From Opitutaceae bacterium (GTDB taxonomy: Bacteria; Verrucomicrobiota; Verrucomicrobiia; Opitutales; Opitutaceae), in the NCBI GenBank assembly GCA_023269455.1, contig JAHFTG010000092.1, positions 1 through 8,065 on the forward strand: a stretch of 8,065 nt of DNA, written 5' to 3'. Every line of letters starts with the position of its first letter. Positions within the stretch are counted from its first letter, which is position 1. Both the position numbers and the translations under genes were made by a program. The notes under the pieces are model-generated. The model was not told the origin of the DNA. It made no database searches and saw nothing but the letters and a program-made list of their open reading frames with translations. Below are positions 1 to 6,802 of this stretch, piece by piece.

Positions 1-444
1 ATCGAAGACGTCGAAATGCGCCTCCTCTTGAGTCGAGATACCTGGCACATGGCGAAGCAACGTCCGTGGTTTGGCTGGGGTTCCGGTTCCTTCGAAATTG
101 TCTTCCCCGTCTTTCAAGGGGATTATCTGCGCGATGCGGACGGTCGCACCACCGCTCGTTTCCAAGAGGCGCATAACGACTGGCTCCAGCAAATGGCGGA
201 AACCGGTTTGACCGGGCTCCTCATCCTCCTCGTCCCCCTTGTAATCACGGGTTTCTCCGCCTGGCATCGCGGCGGTCTCGCCGCGCGTTGGGCGCTGGGA
301 GCATGCGGCCTGCTGTTTCTTTACGCCCTGATCGACTTCCCGCTCCATAACCCGGCGGTGCTGATCTTGCTTACCGTGTTATGGACGACTGCAGGTCGTC
401 TCGGTGAGTCCAGAAATCAACCGCATAACAAACCTGATCGCTAG
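1..444 (+). CDS. O-antigen ligase / Wzy-type polymerase, C-terminal fragment (5' end outside window)
   Basis: The reading frame is open from base 1 and ends at TAG 442-444, leaving 147 residues of the C-terminus of a polytopic inner-membrane protein. The segment RPWFGWGSGSFE followed by a long loop and AHNDWLQQMAETGLTG matches the periplasmic loop and His-Asn motif typical of the O-antigen ligase/Wzy_C family (PF04932). Two to three hydrophobic helices follow (around residues 68-85 and 95-130), then a short basic tail. Family members join or polymerise lipid-linked sugar repeat units at the periplasmic face of the inner membrane; which of the two this one does cannot be told from the fragment. 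There is no TPR extension after the last helix, unlike some homologues. The Met at base 16 is internal, not the start. The gene converges on the Wzc-like gene with only 14 bases between stop codons, and its position beside Wzc and OPX genes supports an EPS or O-antigen role. Confidence 0.85.
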   Translation: MEDVEMRLLLSRDTWHMAKQRPWFGWGSGSFEIVFPVFQGDYLRDADGRTTARFQEAHNDWLQQMAETGLTGLLILLVPLVITGFSAWHRGGLAARWALGACGLLFLYALIDFPLHNPAVLILLTVLWTTAGRLGESRNQPHNKPDR

Positions 445-458
445 CCTCACTCCGATTC

Positions 459-2636
459 TCAGGACTTCTTCGTGCCCTCGTAGTTCTTGTAGTATTTGGA
501 CCCGTAGTAGCCGTAACCGGAATAGTATTGGGAACCCAGCAGCCCGATCGGCATCGAGTTGAGCACGATCCCGGGGAAATCCAGTCCCGTCTTGCGCAGA
601 CGCTCCAAAACACCGCGCACCTGCTGTCTGGACGTCTTGCTGAAACGGCAGACGTAAACCAGCTCGTGGCAAATCTTGGCGAGAGCCGCCGCATCCGGGA
701 AAACACCGGCCGGGGGGGTGTCCACGATCACCACATCAAACTTCGACTGAAGCGCTTCGATCAAGGGCACCAACTGCCCCGCCGCCAGGAACTCGGAAAG
801 ATTGCGGCTCACTCCGCCCGCGCGCAGCAGATACAATCCCGAATGGATTTCCACGATTCCCAGACGTGGATTTTTCTCCAAGTCGCCGTCGATTTTTCCG
901 TCAGCTTTCAGCCAGTTGATAATACCTGCATCGTTATCGAGCTGGTAATTGCGATGCTGCGAGGGACGGCGTAAATCGGCATCCACCAGCAGCACGCGCC
1001 GACCATGCGCAGCAAACACAGACGCGAGGTTGCTCGCGATAAAGCTCTTCCCTTCCCCCGGCACCGTGCTGGTGATCAACAGGGTCTTGGGCGGATCAAG
1101 CCGCGACGTCAGTTGAAGCTGGCTGTAAAGCGCCCGGAATTGTTCCGCCGGCTCTTCTTCGTGTTTCCGACTCACGAGATGGGGGCGTTCCTTCTCCGAT
1201 TCCTTCAACAGCGAGATTTCACCCAGCAGCGTGCTGCCAAGATAATACTCAACGTCCAACGCGTTTCGCACCCGTGCAAAAAGAAGTTCAACCGTGAACG
1301 GATACCCCACGAGAATGAACAGCGCCAACACGCTGATCAGCAGAATTATCTTCTTTGGATTTGGGGAAAAGGGACCGATGGGAGGCGAAGCCCGGTCCGA
1401 CAATTTAACGTTTACGCTCTGAAGTTGGGCGGAAATAGACGCCTCGTTCAACCGGGTCAAAAGTTGTGAATAGGTCGCCTTCTGCGTGTCGAGCGCCCTG
1501 CGCAGCACGTTGTATTCGACCCCGAGCTGGTCGAGACGGAGCGAGTCCTTTTCGGCGTCGGCCAGTTGGGCGGCCAGTTGGTTTTCATTGTCGCGGGCGC
1601 TTGCCAGTTGGCCGCGCAGATTTTCCATGGCCGCCTTGATCTGCTCGTCGCGCAGGCGACTGAGCGCTTCCAATGATCGCGCGTTTTCCTGCATCGCGGG
1701 GTGCATTCGACCGTAACGCTCGGCCATCACCACGCGGCGCGCCTTGAGATCATCGATTTTCCCCTGAGTGCCGGTCAAGGCACTGAAATCCCCGATAAGG
1801 GCCAGTTGCTCGATGTTGTAGTCACCTTTGCTCAGCACCGACTCCGCTTGCTTAAGCCTGGTCTCCACCGCAAGGCGGGCCACCCGCGCCTCGGTCGCAC
1901 TGGTGTTCAAGGCCTTCATCCGGTCCACCACGATATTCTGGTTTTGCTCCAGTGAGACCAGGTTGTAGCGCTGGCGATAAGCCTGCAGATCACGCTCCGC
2001 CGTCTCGACCTGCTTGCGGAGTTCGTCGGCTCGATCACGCAGAAACGACAATGCGGCGTCACTGCCCGCGCTATTCTTATTAAAGATGTAACGGATAAAT
2101 TGCTCCGCAAACCGGTTGGCCAAAAGGGCCGCCACTTGCGGATCGCGATTCACCGCCGTTATTGAGATGAGCGTGGTCGCCTCCTTCAGGGAGACGCTTA
2201 CGCTGCCCTGCACGATGCGCATGATCGCACTCTCTTGGGGATTGACCGCATAAGCGTCGGCAATCTGGGCGCGTTCCTGGGGAGTCAGGGAAGCGACCAC
2301 GAGGTTCAACATATCATCGCCCACCAACTGCTCCATCCTCGTCGCCAATTGAGGACCCATTTCCCCGAAACCATTATCTCCTATCTGACGGATATCCGCC
2401 ACCCGTTCGGGGCGCTCGATCATGATCCGGGCGCTGGCGGAATAAAGTTTGGGCTGGCGAAGCAACTGCCAGCCAAGAACCGTGCAAAAAACCAACGCCA
2501 ACGACACGGCCACCCATAGGTGGGTGCGAACAATGGTCAGAGCCTGACGCATATCCATGTGGGCGAGCGCACCGGCGGGGCTCGTCACGGGGGCCGGTGC
2601 GGCGGAACGCCGCTGAGGAGGAACGGAAGAAGCCAT
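459..2636 (-). CDS. wzc: Wzc-like polysaccharide co-polymerase / BY-kinase (tyrosine autokinase)
   Basis: This 725-residue inner-membrane protein is the usual size for a fused Wzc, which controls polymer length and assembly by cycles of tyrosine autophosphorylation. A cytoplasmic Pro/Ala-rich N-terminus (1-30) is followed by TM1 (about 37-56), a Wzz domain, a long periplasmic coiled coil (about 193-400) with a GNVR-like segment (YNVLRR, 375-380), and TM2 (about 429-448). The C-terminal kinase has Walker A in STVPGEGKS (523-531), Walker A' VLLVDAD (548-554) and Walker B VVIVDTPP (635-642). The tail carries eight tyrosines between residues 704 and 719, the expected autophosphorylation cluster. 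The helix equivalent to the EX2RX2R oligomerisation motif reads EQFRALY (498-504), so the last Arg is Tyr. The ATG at 2636 lies 5 bases after the OPX stop; the Shine-Dalgarno signal is weak (GGAG about 17 bases upstream), so coupling to the upstream gene is likely. Met27 is a less likely alternative start. Confidence 0.95.
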   Translation of the reverse strand: MASSVPPQRRSAAPAPVTSPAGALAHMDMRQALTIVRTHLWVAVSLALVFCTVLGWQLLRQPKLYSASARIMIERPERVADIRQIGDNGFGEMGPQLATRMEQLVGDDMLNLVVASLTPQERAQIADAYAVNPQESAIMRIVQGSVSVSLKEATTLISITAVNRDPQVAALLANRFAEQFIRYIFNKNSAGSDAALSFLRDRADELRKQVETAERDLQAYRQRYNLVSLEQNQNIVVDRMKALNTSATEARVARLAVETRLKQAESVLSKGDYNIEQLALIGDFSALTGTQGKIDDLKARRVVMAERYGRMHPAMQENARSLEALSRLRDEQIKAAMENLRGQLASARDNENQLAAQLADAEKDSLRLDQLGVEYNVLRRALDTQKATYSQLLTRLNEASISAQLQSVNVKLSDRASPPIGPFSPNPKKIILLISVLALFILVGYPFTVELLFARVRNALDVEYYLGSTLLGEISLLKESEKERPHLVSRKHEEEPAEQFRALYSQLQLTSRLDPPKTLLITSTVPGEGKSFIASNLASVFAAHGRRVLLVDADLRRPSQHRNYQLDNDAGIINWLKADGKIDGDLEKNPRLGIVEIHSGLYLLRAGGVSRNLSEFLAAGQLVPLIEALQSKFDVVIVDTPPAGVFPDAAALAKICHELVYVCRFSKTSRQQVRGVLERLRKTGLDFPGIVLNSMPIGLLGSQYYSGYGYYGSKYYKNYEGTKKS

Positions 2637-2641
2637 GACGT

Positions 2642-3253
2642 TTAGAATACGCGCTCCGGCACAAAGACAACGTCACCAGGCTGCAAGAAAAACGAATCAC
2701 CGGGGTCCGCGCGGCCCCCGATCAATTTCTCCACGTTGACCGTGAAAGATTGCTCGGCTCCCTCTTTCCCTTTGCGGGTCACGCGCACGCCATCGGCCTT
2801 GCCGATACGGGTAAAGCCTCCCGCCTTGGTGATCGCTTCCACGATGGAAATACTCCCGACCTCAGGAGGAAAGGAAACCTTGCCCTGGGTGCTGACCTGA
2901 CCGAGCACCATGATCTCTTTGGGGCTGTATTCCACCACGTTTATCACCACTTCGGGTCGGATAAAAATCTCTCCCGCAACATAACGCTCCGAGATGAGTT
3001 TTTGCGCTTCGGCTATGCTTAGATCCCGCACGGTGATATCACCCAGCAGGGGAACGTTTATCCGACCATCCCCATCCACGCGGCGATCTACGGATACATC
3101 CGGTTCGCCCTGCACTGAAATGTGGACGAGATCGAGCGAGAACAACTTATATTGCCCCGACGCCGTCTTGGACTCAGCCGCCTGCAGCGCACCCGCAAGA
3201 GCCGGAATGAGAACCAGCGATCGGAAAATTTGCGCGAAGCTCAAGACGCGCAA
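2642..3253 (-). CDS. Short polysaccharide export (OPX/Wza-type) protein with SLBB domain
   Basis: The product is a periplasmic OPX protein of 203 residues from the chosen TTG start. It has a signal peptide (n-region MR, hydrophobic core to about residue 22-26, AGA or LQAA cleavage area), a Poly_export domain (about 34-109, with VDGDGRINVPLLGDITV) and one SLBB domain (about 112-180). It ends at LQPGDVVFVPERVF, immediately after the SLBB fold. E. coli Wza is about 379 residues, is lipidated, and continues into further repeats and an outer-membrane helix; this protein has no lipobox Cys and no such helix, so it should need another outer-membrane pore. The frame is open to an ATG at 3361, but that would add 36 residues lying over the barrel gene's 3' end and bury the signal peptide. 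TTG at 3253, two bases after the barrel stop, gives a clean signal peptide. TTG at 3244 is also possible. No good Shine-Dalgarno is visible, which suggests re-initiation after the barrel gene. Confidence 0.9.
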   Translation of the reverse strand: MRVLSFAQIFRSLVLIPALAGALQAAESKTASGQYKLFSLDLVHISVQGEPDVSVDRRVDGDGRINVPLLGDITVRDLSIAEAQKLISERYVAGEIFIRPEVVINVVEYSPKEIMVLGQVSTQGKVSFPPEVGSISIVEAITKAGGFTRIGKADGVRVTRKGKEGAEQSFTVNVEKLIGGRADPGDSFFLQPGDVVFVPERVF

Positions 3254-3255
3254 CT

Positions 3256-4389
3256 TTAGAAACGAGCCGTGACGCCCACACCGTAAGTGATGCGGTCGTA
3301 GGTGGATATAGCCAAGGTTGACTCGGTATGACGATAGCCCGCCGACACATCGGCACTCCATACCGGGGTGAAAGTGTAAGCCAGTCGGATGCGAGCGGAC
3401 TCGCTGTCATCCGTGCGGCCAGACAGAGCCCCCGAAGCCGTATAGTTTGCATGATCGTAGCCAACACTGCCGTCGAGACTGAGCTTTTCGCTCAGAGCCT
3501 GTTTAATACCGAGGGAAATGGTGAAGGTCTTCGACGACTGGTCGCCCGCCGTGGTGCCAAAATCATTGGACGCATCAAGCGTGAAGGATGTCTTCTGGGT
3601 CGCCACCCATTTCAGACCGGTGGCCAGAAAAATGCCCGTGGAATCATGGAATCCAGAATTATCAAACTGCCGGTTCACCAAACCGGCTCGAACCGTGCCG
3701 GTAACCTTCGGCGCGAGCTCACCCTCAAGACCTGCGCTGTAGCGGAAATCCTGACTCGCGGGGTCGCCATGCCCTGCGGCGCGATTCGTGGTTTTGCTCT
3801 GCCCGTAAGAAAATCCAGCCAAGGCCGTCAACTTCGGGGAATACACATAGACCCCATCAATGCCGACCGTGTAGGCCTCAACATCACTGTAGCCGGCGGT
3901 GCGATAGTCGTTGAGATCATAGTTTGCCGTCAGCCGGTAGCCCAGCTTTTCGGAAAACAAATACTGAAACAATCCGTTGTAAGTATAATCATTCGACGTC
4001 ACCCGGGCGTTAAGCGTGTCATCCGCCTGTGACGTCCTCTTGATTCCGACATCCGAGGTAAGCAGGGCTTTATCCGAAGGGCTGTAGGCGATGCGTCCCG
4101 AGAAATAAGGATCCTCGCTATCTTGCGACGCGTGATCGCTAAACCGCACGAGATTCACCCCAACTCCCAGATTGGTCGTGAAAATGCCTTGGTCGCGTAT
4201 GTAGTGAACTTCAGGCGTCAGCGTGAAGATCTCGTCGCTTACCTCGCCACTGTTGGCAAAAATATTCGAGTCGTAGTCGGCACGGGCCTCGACGGAGGAC
4301 TCAATGCGTCCGTGTCCGATTTCAACGGCGGCGGAAGCGAGGGAAGATACGGCGACAAGGCCGGTCGTAAGACGAAGGAGTGCTGACAT
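3256..4389 (-). CDS. Outer-membrane beta-barrel protein, BBP2-type (putative EPS export porin)
   Basis: From ATG 4389 the product is 377 residues with a signal peptide (MSALLRLTTGLVAVSSLASA, cleavage near residue 20). The mature part is made of alternating amphipathic segments separated by polar, Gly/Asp/Ser-rich turns. By eye I count about 18 such strands, and the protein ends in the outer-membrane signature of a terminal aromatic residue (GVGVTARF). The early DYDSNIF (residues 38-44) resembles the BBP2 family (PF10082, putative beta-barrel porin 2), which is often found in EPS loci. It is the first gene of the operon with the OPX and Wzc genes, so a role as outer-membrane exit or anchor for the polysaccharide is inferred; no substrate can be read from the sequence. 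The start is uncertain. The frame stays open to ATG 4542, which has a well-spaced AGGAAG, but the extra 51 codons have a low GC third position (about 23 of 49) and would place a second hydrophobic segment before the signal peptide. Confidence 0.85.
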   Translation of the reverse strand: MSALLRLTTGLVAVSSLASAAVEIGHGRIESSVEARADYDSNIFANSGEVSDEIFTLTPEVHYIRDQGIFTTNLGVGVNLVRFSDHASQDSEDPYFSGRIAYSPSDKALLTSDVGIKRTSQADDTLNARVTSNDYTYNGLFQYLFSEKLGYRLTANYDLNDYRTAGYSDVEAYTVGIDGVYVYSPKLTALAGFSYGQSKTTNRAAGHGDPASQDFRYSAGLEGELAPKVTGTVRAGLVNRQFDNSGFHDSTGIFLATGLKWVATQKTSFTLDASNDFGTTAGDQSSKTFTISLGIKQALSEKLSLDGSVGYDHANYTASGALSGRTDDSESARIRLAYTFTPVWSADVSAGYRHTESTLAISTYDRITYGVGVTARF

Positions 4390-4547
4390 AACTGGAATGG
4401 ATTTAGCCAAGCGCGATTTATAAAAGCCAAAAATGTCTGAGATCTGTATCAACAACCAAGGGGAAACCCTGATCGCAAAAACCGTAACGAAACCGAAAAA
4501 CAAAAGAACACGCCCCAAGAGCATGTCGATTGAAAAATGCATTAGTA

Positions 4548-4553
4548 CTTCCT
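4548..4553 (-). promoter_or_regulatory. Ribosome binding site (AGGAAG) for the alternative barrel start at 4542
   Basis: On the minus strand AGGAAG is followed by TACTA and an ATG at 4542, a spacing of 5 bases. It is the best Shine-Dalgarno match near any start in the window. It argues for translation of the 428-residue form of the barrel protein, against the signal-peptide evidence for ATG 4389, which has no comparable site. Confidence 0.4.
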
Positions 4554-4563
4554 AAAGCGCATC

Positions 4564-4569
4564 ATTATC
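4564..4569 (-). promoter_or_regulatory. Possible -10 element (GATAAT) of the barrel-OPX-wzc operon
   Basis: On the minus strand GATAAT matches five of six bases of the sigma-70 -10 consensus. No TTGACA-like hexamer lies 16-18 bases upstream; that position is taken up by the G-rich repeat. A start site near 4557 would leave a very short leader before ATG 4542. The assignment rests on one hexamer only. Confidence 0.2.
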
Positions 4570-4582
4570 CAGAGATCGCCCA

Positions 4583-4598
4583 ATCCCCATATCCCCAT
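4583..4598 (+). repeat. Tandem direct repeat, 2 x ATCCCCAT
   Basis: Two perfect, adjacent copies of the 8-mer ATCCCCAT occupy 4583-4590 and 4591-4598. Further ATCC/ATCG starts lie at 4567 and 4575 in the same 8-base phase, so the array may have decayed at one end. A 5-bp inverted repeat (GAGAT 4572-4576, ATCTC 4597-4601) brackets it. The position just upstream of the minus-strand GATAAT fits a regulator-binding site, but chance is not excluded for so short a repeat. Confidence 0.5.
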
Positions 4599-4653
4599 CT
4601 CGCAAGAAGAAGTCGTGATGGACGGCGATCTTAACAACTCTATTTGATCGGGA

Positions 4654-5625
4654 ATGCTTTTGCCGTGCCTCCCTGCCCGCTCCATCCCTGTCCGCCTCAA
4701 AGAAAATGCGGAGGGCTCGCAAATCGAATGGCTTGATAACGGTCCGATCTCATCCCCTCTTTTTGAACAGGCTTCCTCCGAACTCCGTCGAGAGCTCACC
4801 GGACTCGGTTTGCGTCCGCGCTGGACTGACCTCGATACATTGACCGCAGGTGCAGACGACTCTCCTGAAAGCTCCCCCGCAGCCCTGCTGTTTCACACCT
4901 CCCGCTGCGGCTCGACCTTGCTGACCCGCATGCTGGCAACCCTCGCAGAATCCTCGGTGATCGCCGAGTCTGTGATTCTTGATCAACTCTCAAACGGCTC
5001 CCAAGCCGTGACGGTCGATGAAGCCACGCGTATCGCCCGCCTTCGCGGATTCGTCCAAGCCCACGCCCGGGCTGCCCGGCCCGGACGTTGCTGGGTGAAG
5101 TTCGATTGCCATCACATTTTCCATCTCGATCTGATTCGGCGGGCCTTTCCCGGAGTGCCCTGGGTGTTTCTCTACCGAAACCCCGTCGAAGTCATCGTGT
5201 CGCACACCCGTCAACGCGGGTTGCCCATGGTGCCTTCCGAAGCCGACGCCCTTTCATGGCCCGATTATGGGCGACGGCCGATGCGTGAGCTTCTCGATGA
5301 ACACACCGCCAGAATGATCGGGCGGATTTGCACCTCGGCGGCCGATGGCCATCGGCACGGAGAATCCCTCCTCGTCAACCACCGTGATCTGGTCGCCCGC
5401 TTGCAAACAGAGATCCTTCCCTTCCTTAAAGTCCACGCCGATACCACCGAACTCGCGGGTATCACACGATGCCTGGAGGAAGATGCCAAACACCCCGGCC
5501 AAGCCTTCGCGCCGGATTCCGCCGCCAAGCGCGCCGAAGCGTCTTTTCTTATTAAGCAAGCCGTCGTCGAGCACGCGCAGGCCGCTTATCAAAGAGTCGA
5601 GGCGCTGGCGGCTCCTATCTGTTAG
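4654..5625 (+). CDS. Sulfotransferase-family protein
   Basis: The product is a 323-residue soluble protein with no signal peptide or clear membrane helix. The 5'-phosphosulfate-binding P-loop is visible in HTSRCGSTLL (81-90, with R84, G86, S87 and T88), and the 3'-phosphate-binding motif in VFLYRNPVEVIVS (171-183, with R175 and S183). Between them WVKFDCHH (147-154) fits the conserved Lys region of this bacterial family. Members transfer sulfate from PAPS to hydroxyl or amino groups of small molecules, glycans or peptides; the acceptor here is unknown. The start is well bounded: an in-frame TGA lies at 4645-4647 and the first ATG is 4654. GGGA directly touches the ATG and is too close to be a good Shine-Dalgarno. 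The gene is divergent from the EPS export operon and convergent with the nucleotidyltransferase gene, overlapping it by 11 bases, so it is its own transcription unit within this window. Sulfation of the EPS or of a peptide product is only inferred from location. Confidence 0.85.
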   Translation: MLLPCLPARSIPVRLKENAEGSQIEWLDNGPISSPLFEQASSELRRELTGLGLRPRWTDLDTLTAGADDSPESSPAALLFHTSRCGSTLLTRMLATLAESSVIAESVILDQLSNGSQAVTVDEATRIARLRGFVQAHARAARPGRCWVKFDCHHIFHLDLIRRAFPGVPWVFLYRNPVEVIVSHTRQRGLPMVPSEADALSWPDYGRRPMRELLDEHTARMIGRICTSAADGHRHGESLLVNHRDLVARLQTEILPFLKVHADTTELAGITRCLEEDAKHPGQAFAPDSAAKRAEASFLIKQAVVEHAQAAYQRVEALAAPIC

Positions 5626-6802
5626 ATTTTTTCTTAGGAAGCAGGCGGCGCCCCAGCCACAAAAACGGCGTGAGCGGTCCGTAAAGCCAAAACCACCGGT
5701 CGGGCAACCGCACCATCGACCAGCCCAAGGGTGAATAAACGTGCGGCCTCACCATCGCCCATTTCCTGAAGCCTGTGCGCTGGAGCGCCGCCCGGTAGCG
5801 TAATTGGCGCGCCCATTCCCGAACGCCTCCCGCCGTGCCACTCTCAGGAATCTGCATATGCCTGCGCGCCTCGGCGACCAACCGAGCGATCCGCCTGCAT
5901 TCCGTCGGTTCGCTCGGCACCCACTCCGGCCTTGCCGTCGCGCCCAATAATTCCCCCGCCAACACCGCCGCCTGTGCCAACGCCCGTTCCGTTCCCGCCC
6001 GACGCGCCGCCGCCATCACCTCGGTCCAGTCCGTGCGATTTTCGCGCAGCAACAAAGCCACATCCACCAGCCAGAACAACCGGAACCACCCGTGCCTCGC
6101 CCCATGCTCGCACAGATAGCGCACATTAAGTGCCCACGGCAGCGTGCCGATCTCGCATCCGCCTAGGCGACACCGTTCCGGCTTCCGCCAGATCTCCGCC
6201 TCGTCGAGCCCTTCCAGCCGCCAGTGCAACTCCACGCGGATGCACGCTGCTGCGGACCAGTATTCAAATTCCGGTTTCAACGTCAGGTATTCGTGATGCT
6301 GGCGCGCAGTCAGCTCGAAGTCAGGCCGCGTCCTTCGGTAGCCACATGTCCGCAACACCCCATCCGCCGCCTCCACCTGCGACGGATGAAACAACAGATC
6401 GATGTCCCCCGCATGCCTCTGCATGAGATCGCCGTAAAGCTGCTGGGCCAACACCACGCCCTTCATGCTCAACACCGGCAACCCCGCCTCCGCGCAAGCC
6501 CGCGTCAACCTCACCACTTCGCCCGCGCGCGCCAACGCCCCTCGCGCCGTCTCCGCCCCCACGACGGACAACATCCCCGCGCTTCCCGCCGGCAACATCG
6601 CCACCACTTCCTTCGGCAACCGCCGCGCCAGAAACGATCCGATCCGATGCCGCCGCACCAGCGCCTCCAGTCGTCCCAGCCCGATCCGTCCCGCCAACTC
6701 GCGCCAGTTCTGACGCTCCGCTGCATCCGTGCCGAGCGCCGCGCGCAACAACCCGCACGCGACCGCCAGCTCCTCTTCCGGTTTTAACGACGGTCCGCTC
6801 AC
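5615..6802 (-). CDS. Nucleotidyltransferase-like family protein (PF14907 type)
   Basis: This 395-residue cytosolic protein has the hallmarks of the poorly characterised PF14907 nucleotidyltransferase family. SMKGVVLAQQLYGD (112-125, K114 and G115) is followed by RHAGDIDLLFHP (129-140), where D133 and D135 are the expected metal-binding acidic pair, and then ELHW (191-194). The helical N-terminal part (1-100) and a Trp-rich C-terminal part (345-395) with a basic tail follow family habit. The start codon is GTG at 6802, inside a GTGA overlap with the ABC gene's TGA, which indicates translational coupling; a G-run lies 8 bases upstream. The reaction is unknown: nucleotidyl transfer to a small molecule, sugar or peptide is inferred from fold alone. 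Relatives often sit beside ABC exporters and RiPP or EPS genes. The last 11 bases overlap the convergent sulfotransferase gene. GC is higher than in the EPS operon. Confidence 0.85.
   Translation of the reverse strand: MSGPSLKPEEELAVACGLLRAALGTDAAERQNWRELAGRIGLGRLEALVRRHRIGSFLARRLPKEVVAMLPAGSAGMLSVVGAETARGALARAGEVVRLTRACAEAGLPVLSMKGVVLAQQLYGDLMQRHAGDIDLLFHPSQVEAADGVLRTCGYRRTRPDFELTARQHHEYLTLKPEFEYWSAAACIRVELHWRLEGLDEAEIWRKPERCRLGGCEIGTLPWALNVRYLCEHGARHGWFRLFWLVDVALLLRENRTDWTEVMAAARRAGTERALAQAAVLAGELLGATARPEWVPSEPTECRRIARLVAEARRHMQIPESGTAGGVREWARQLRYRAALQRTGFRKWAMVRPHVYSPLGWSMVRLPDRWFWLYGPLTPFLWLGRRLLPKKKSNR

Larger units (their letters stand above)
4390..4653. promoter_or_regulatory. Divergent intergenic region between barrel operon and sulfotransferase gene
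   Basis: These 264 bases separate two divergent starts and must hold control signals for both sides. The stretch is AT-richer than the flanking genes (bases 4441-4500 are 26/60 GC). It contains a T-rich run on the minus strand, an 8-bp tandem repeat (4583-4598), a minus-strand GATAAT and an AGGAAG before the alternative barrel start. I see no convincing -35/-10 pair in either direction. If the barrel starts at 4389, its mRNA may have a leader of about 150 bases. Confidence 0.5.

Noticed and set aside
3254..3361. N-terminal 36-residue extension of the OPX protein from ATG 3361
   Set aside because: It lies entirely over the end of the barrel gene in another frame, has no coding character of its own, and would bury the signal peptide that starts cleanly at TTG 3253.
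3328..4032. Plus-strand open frame of 234 codons
   Set aside because: It is antisense to the barrel gene, shows no recognisable domain, and the minus-strand frame has a clear signal peptide and strand pattern.
4572..4601. G-quadruplex on the minus strand in the intergenic repeat
   Set aside because: Only three runs of three or more G are present; the fourth is GG, so a stable quadruplex is not supported.
5594..5632. Intrinsic terminator for the sulfotransferase gene
   Set aside because: The GAGTCG/CGGCTC stem contains a G-U pair and lies 12 bases before the T-run, too far for a normal Rho-independent terminator.
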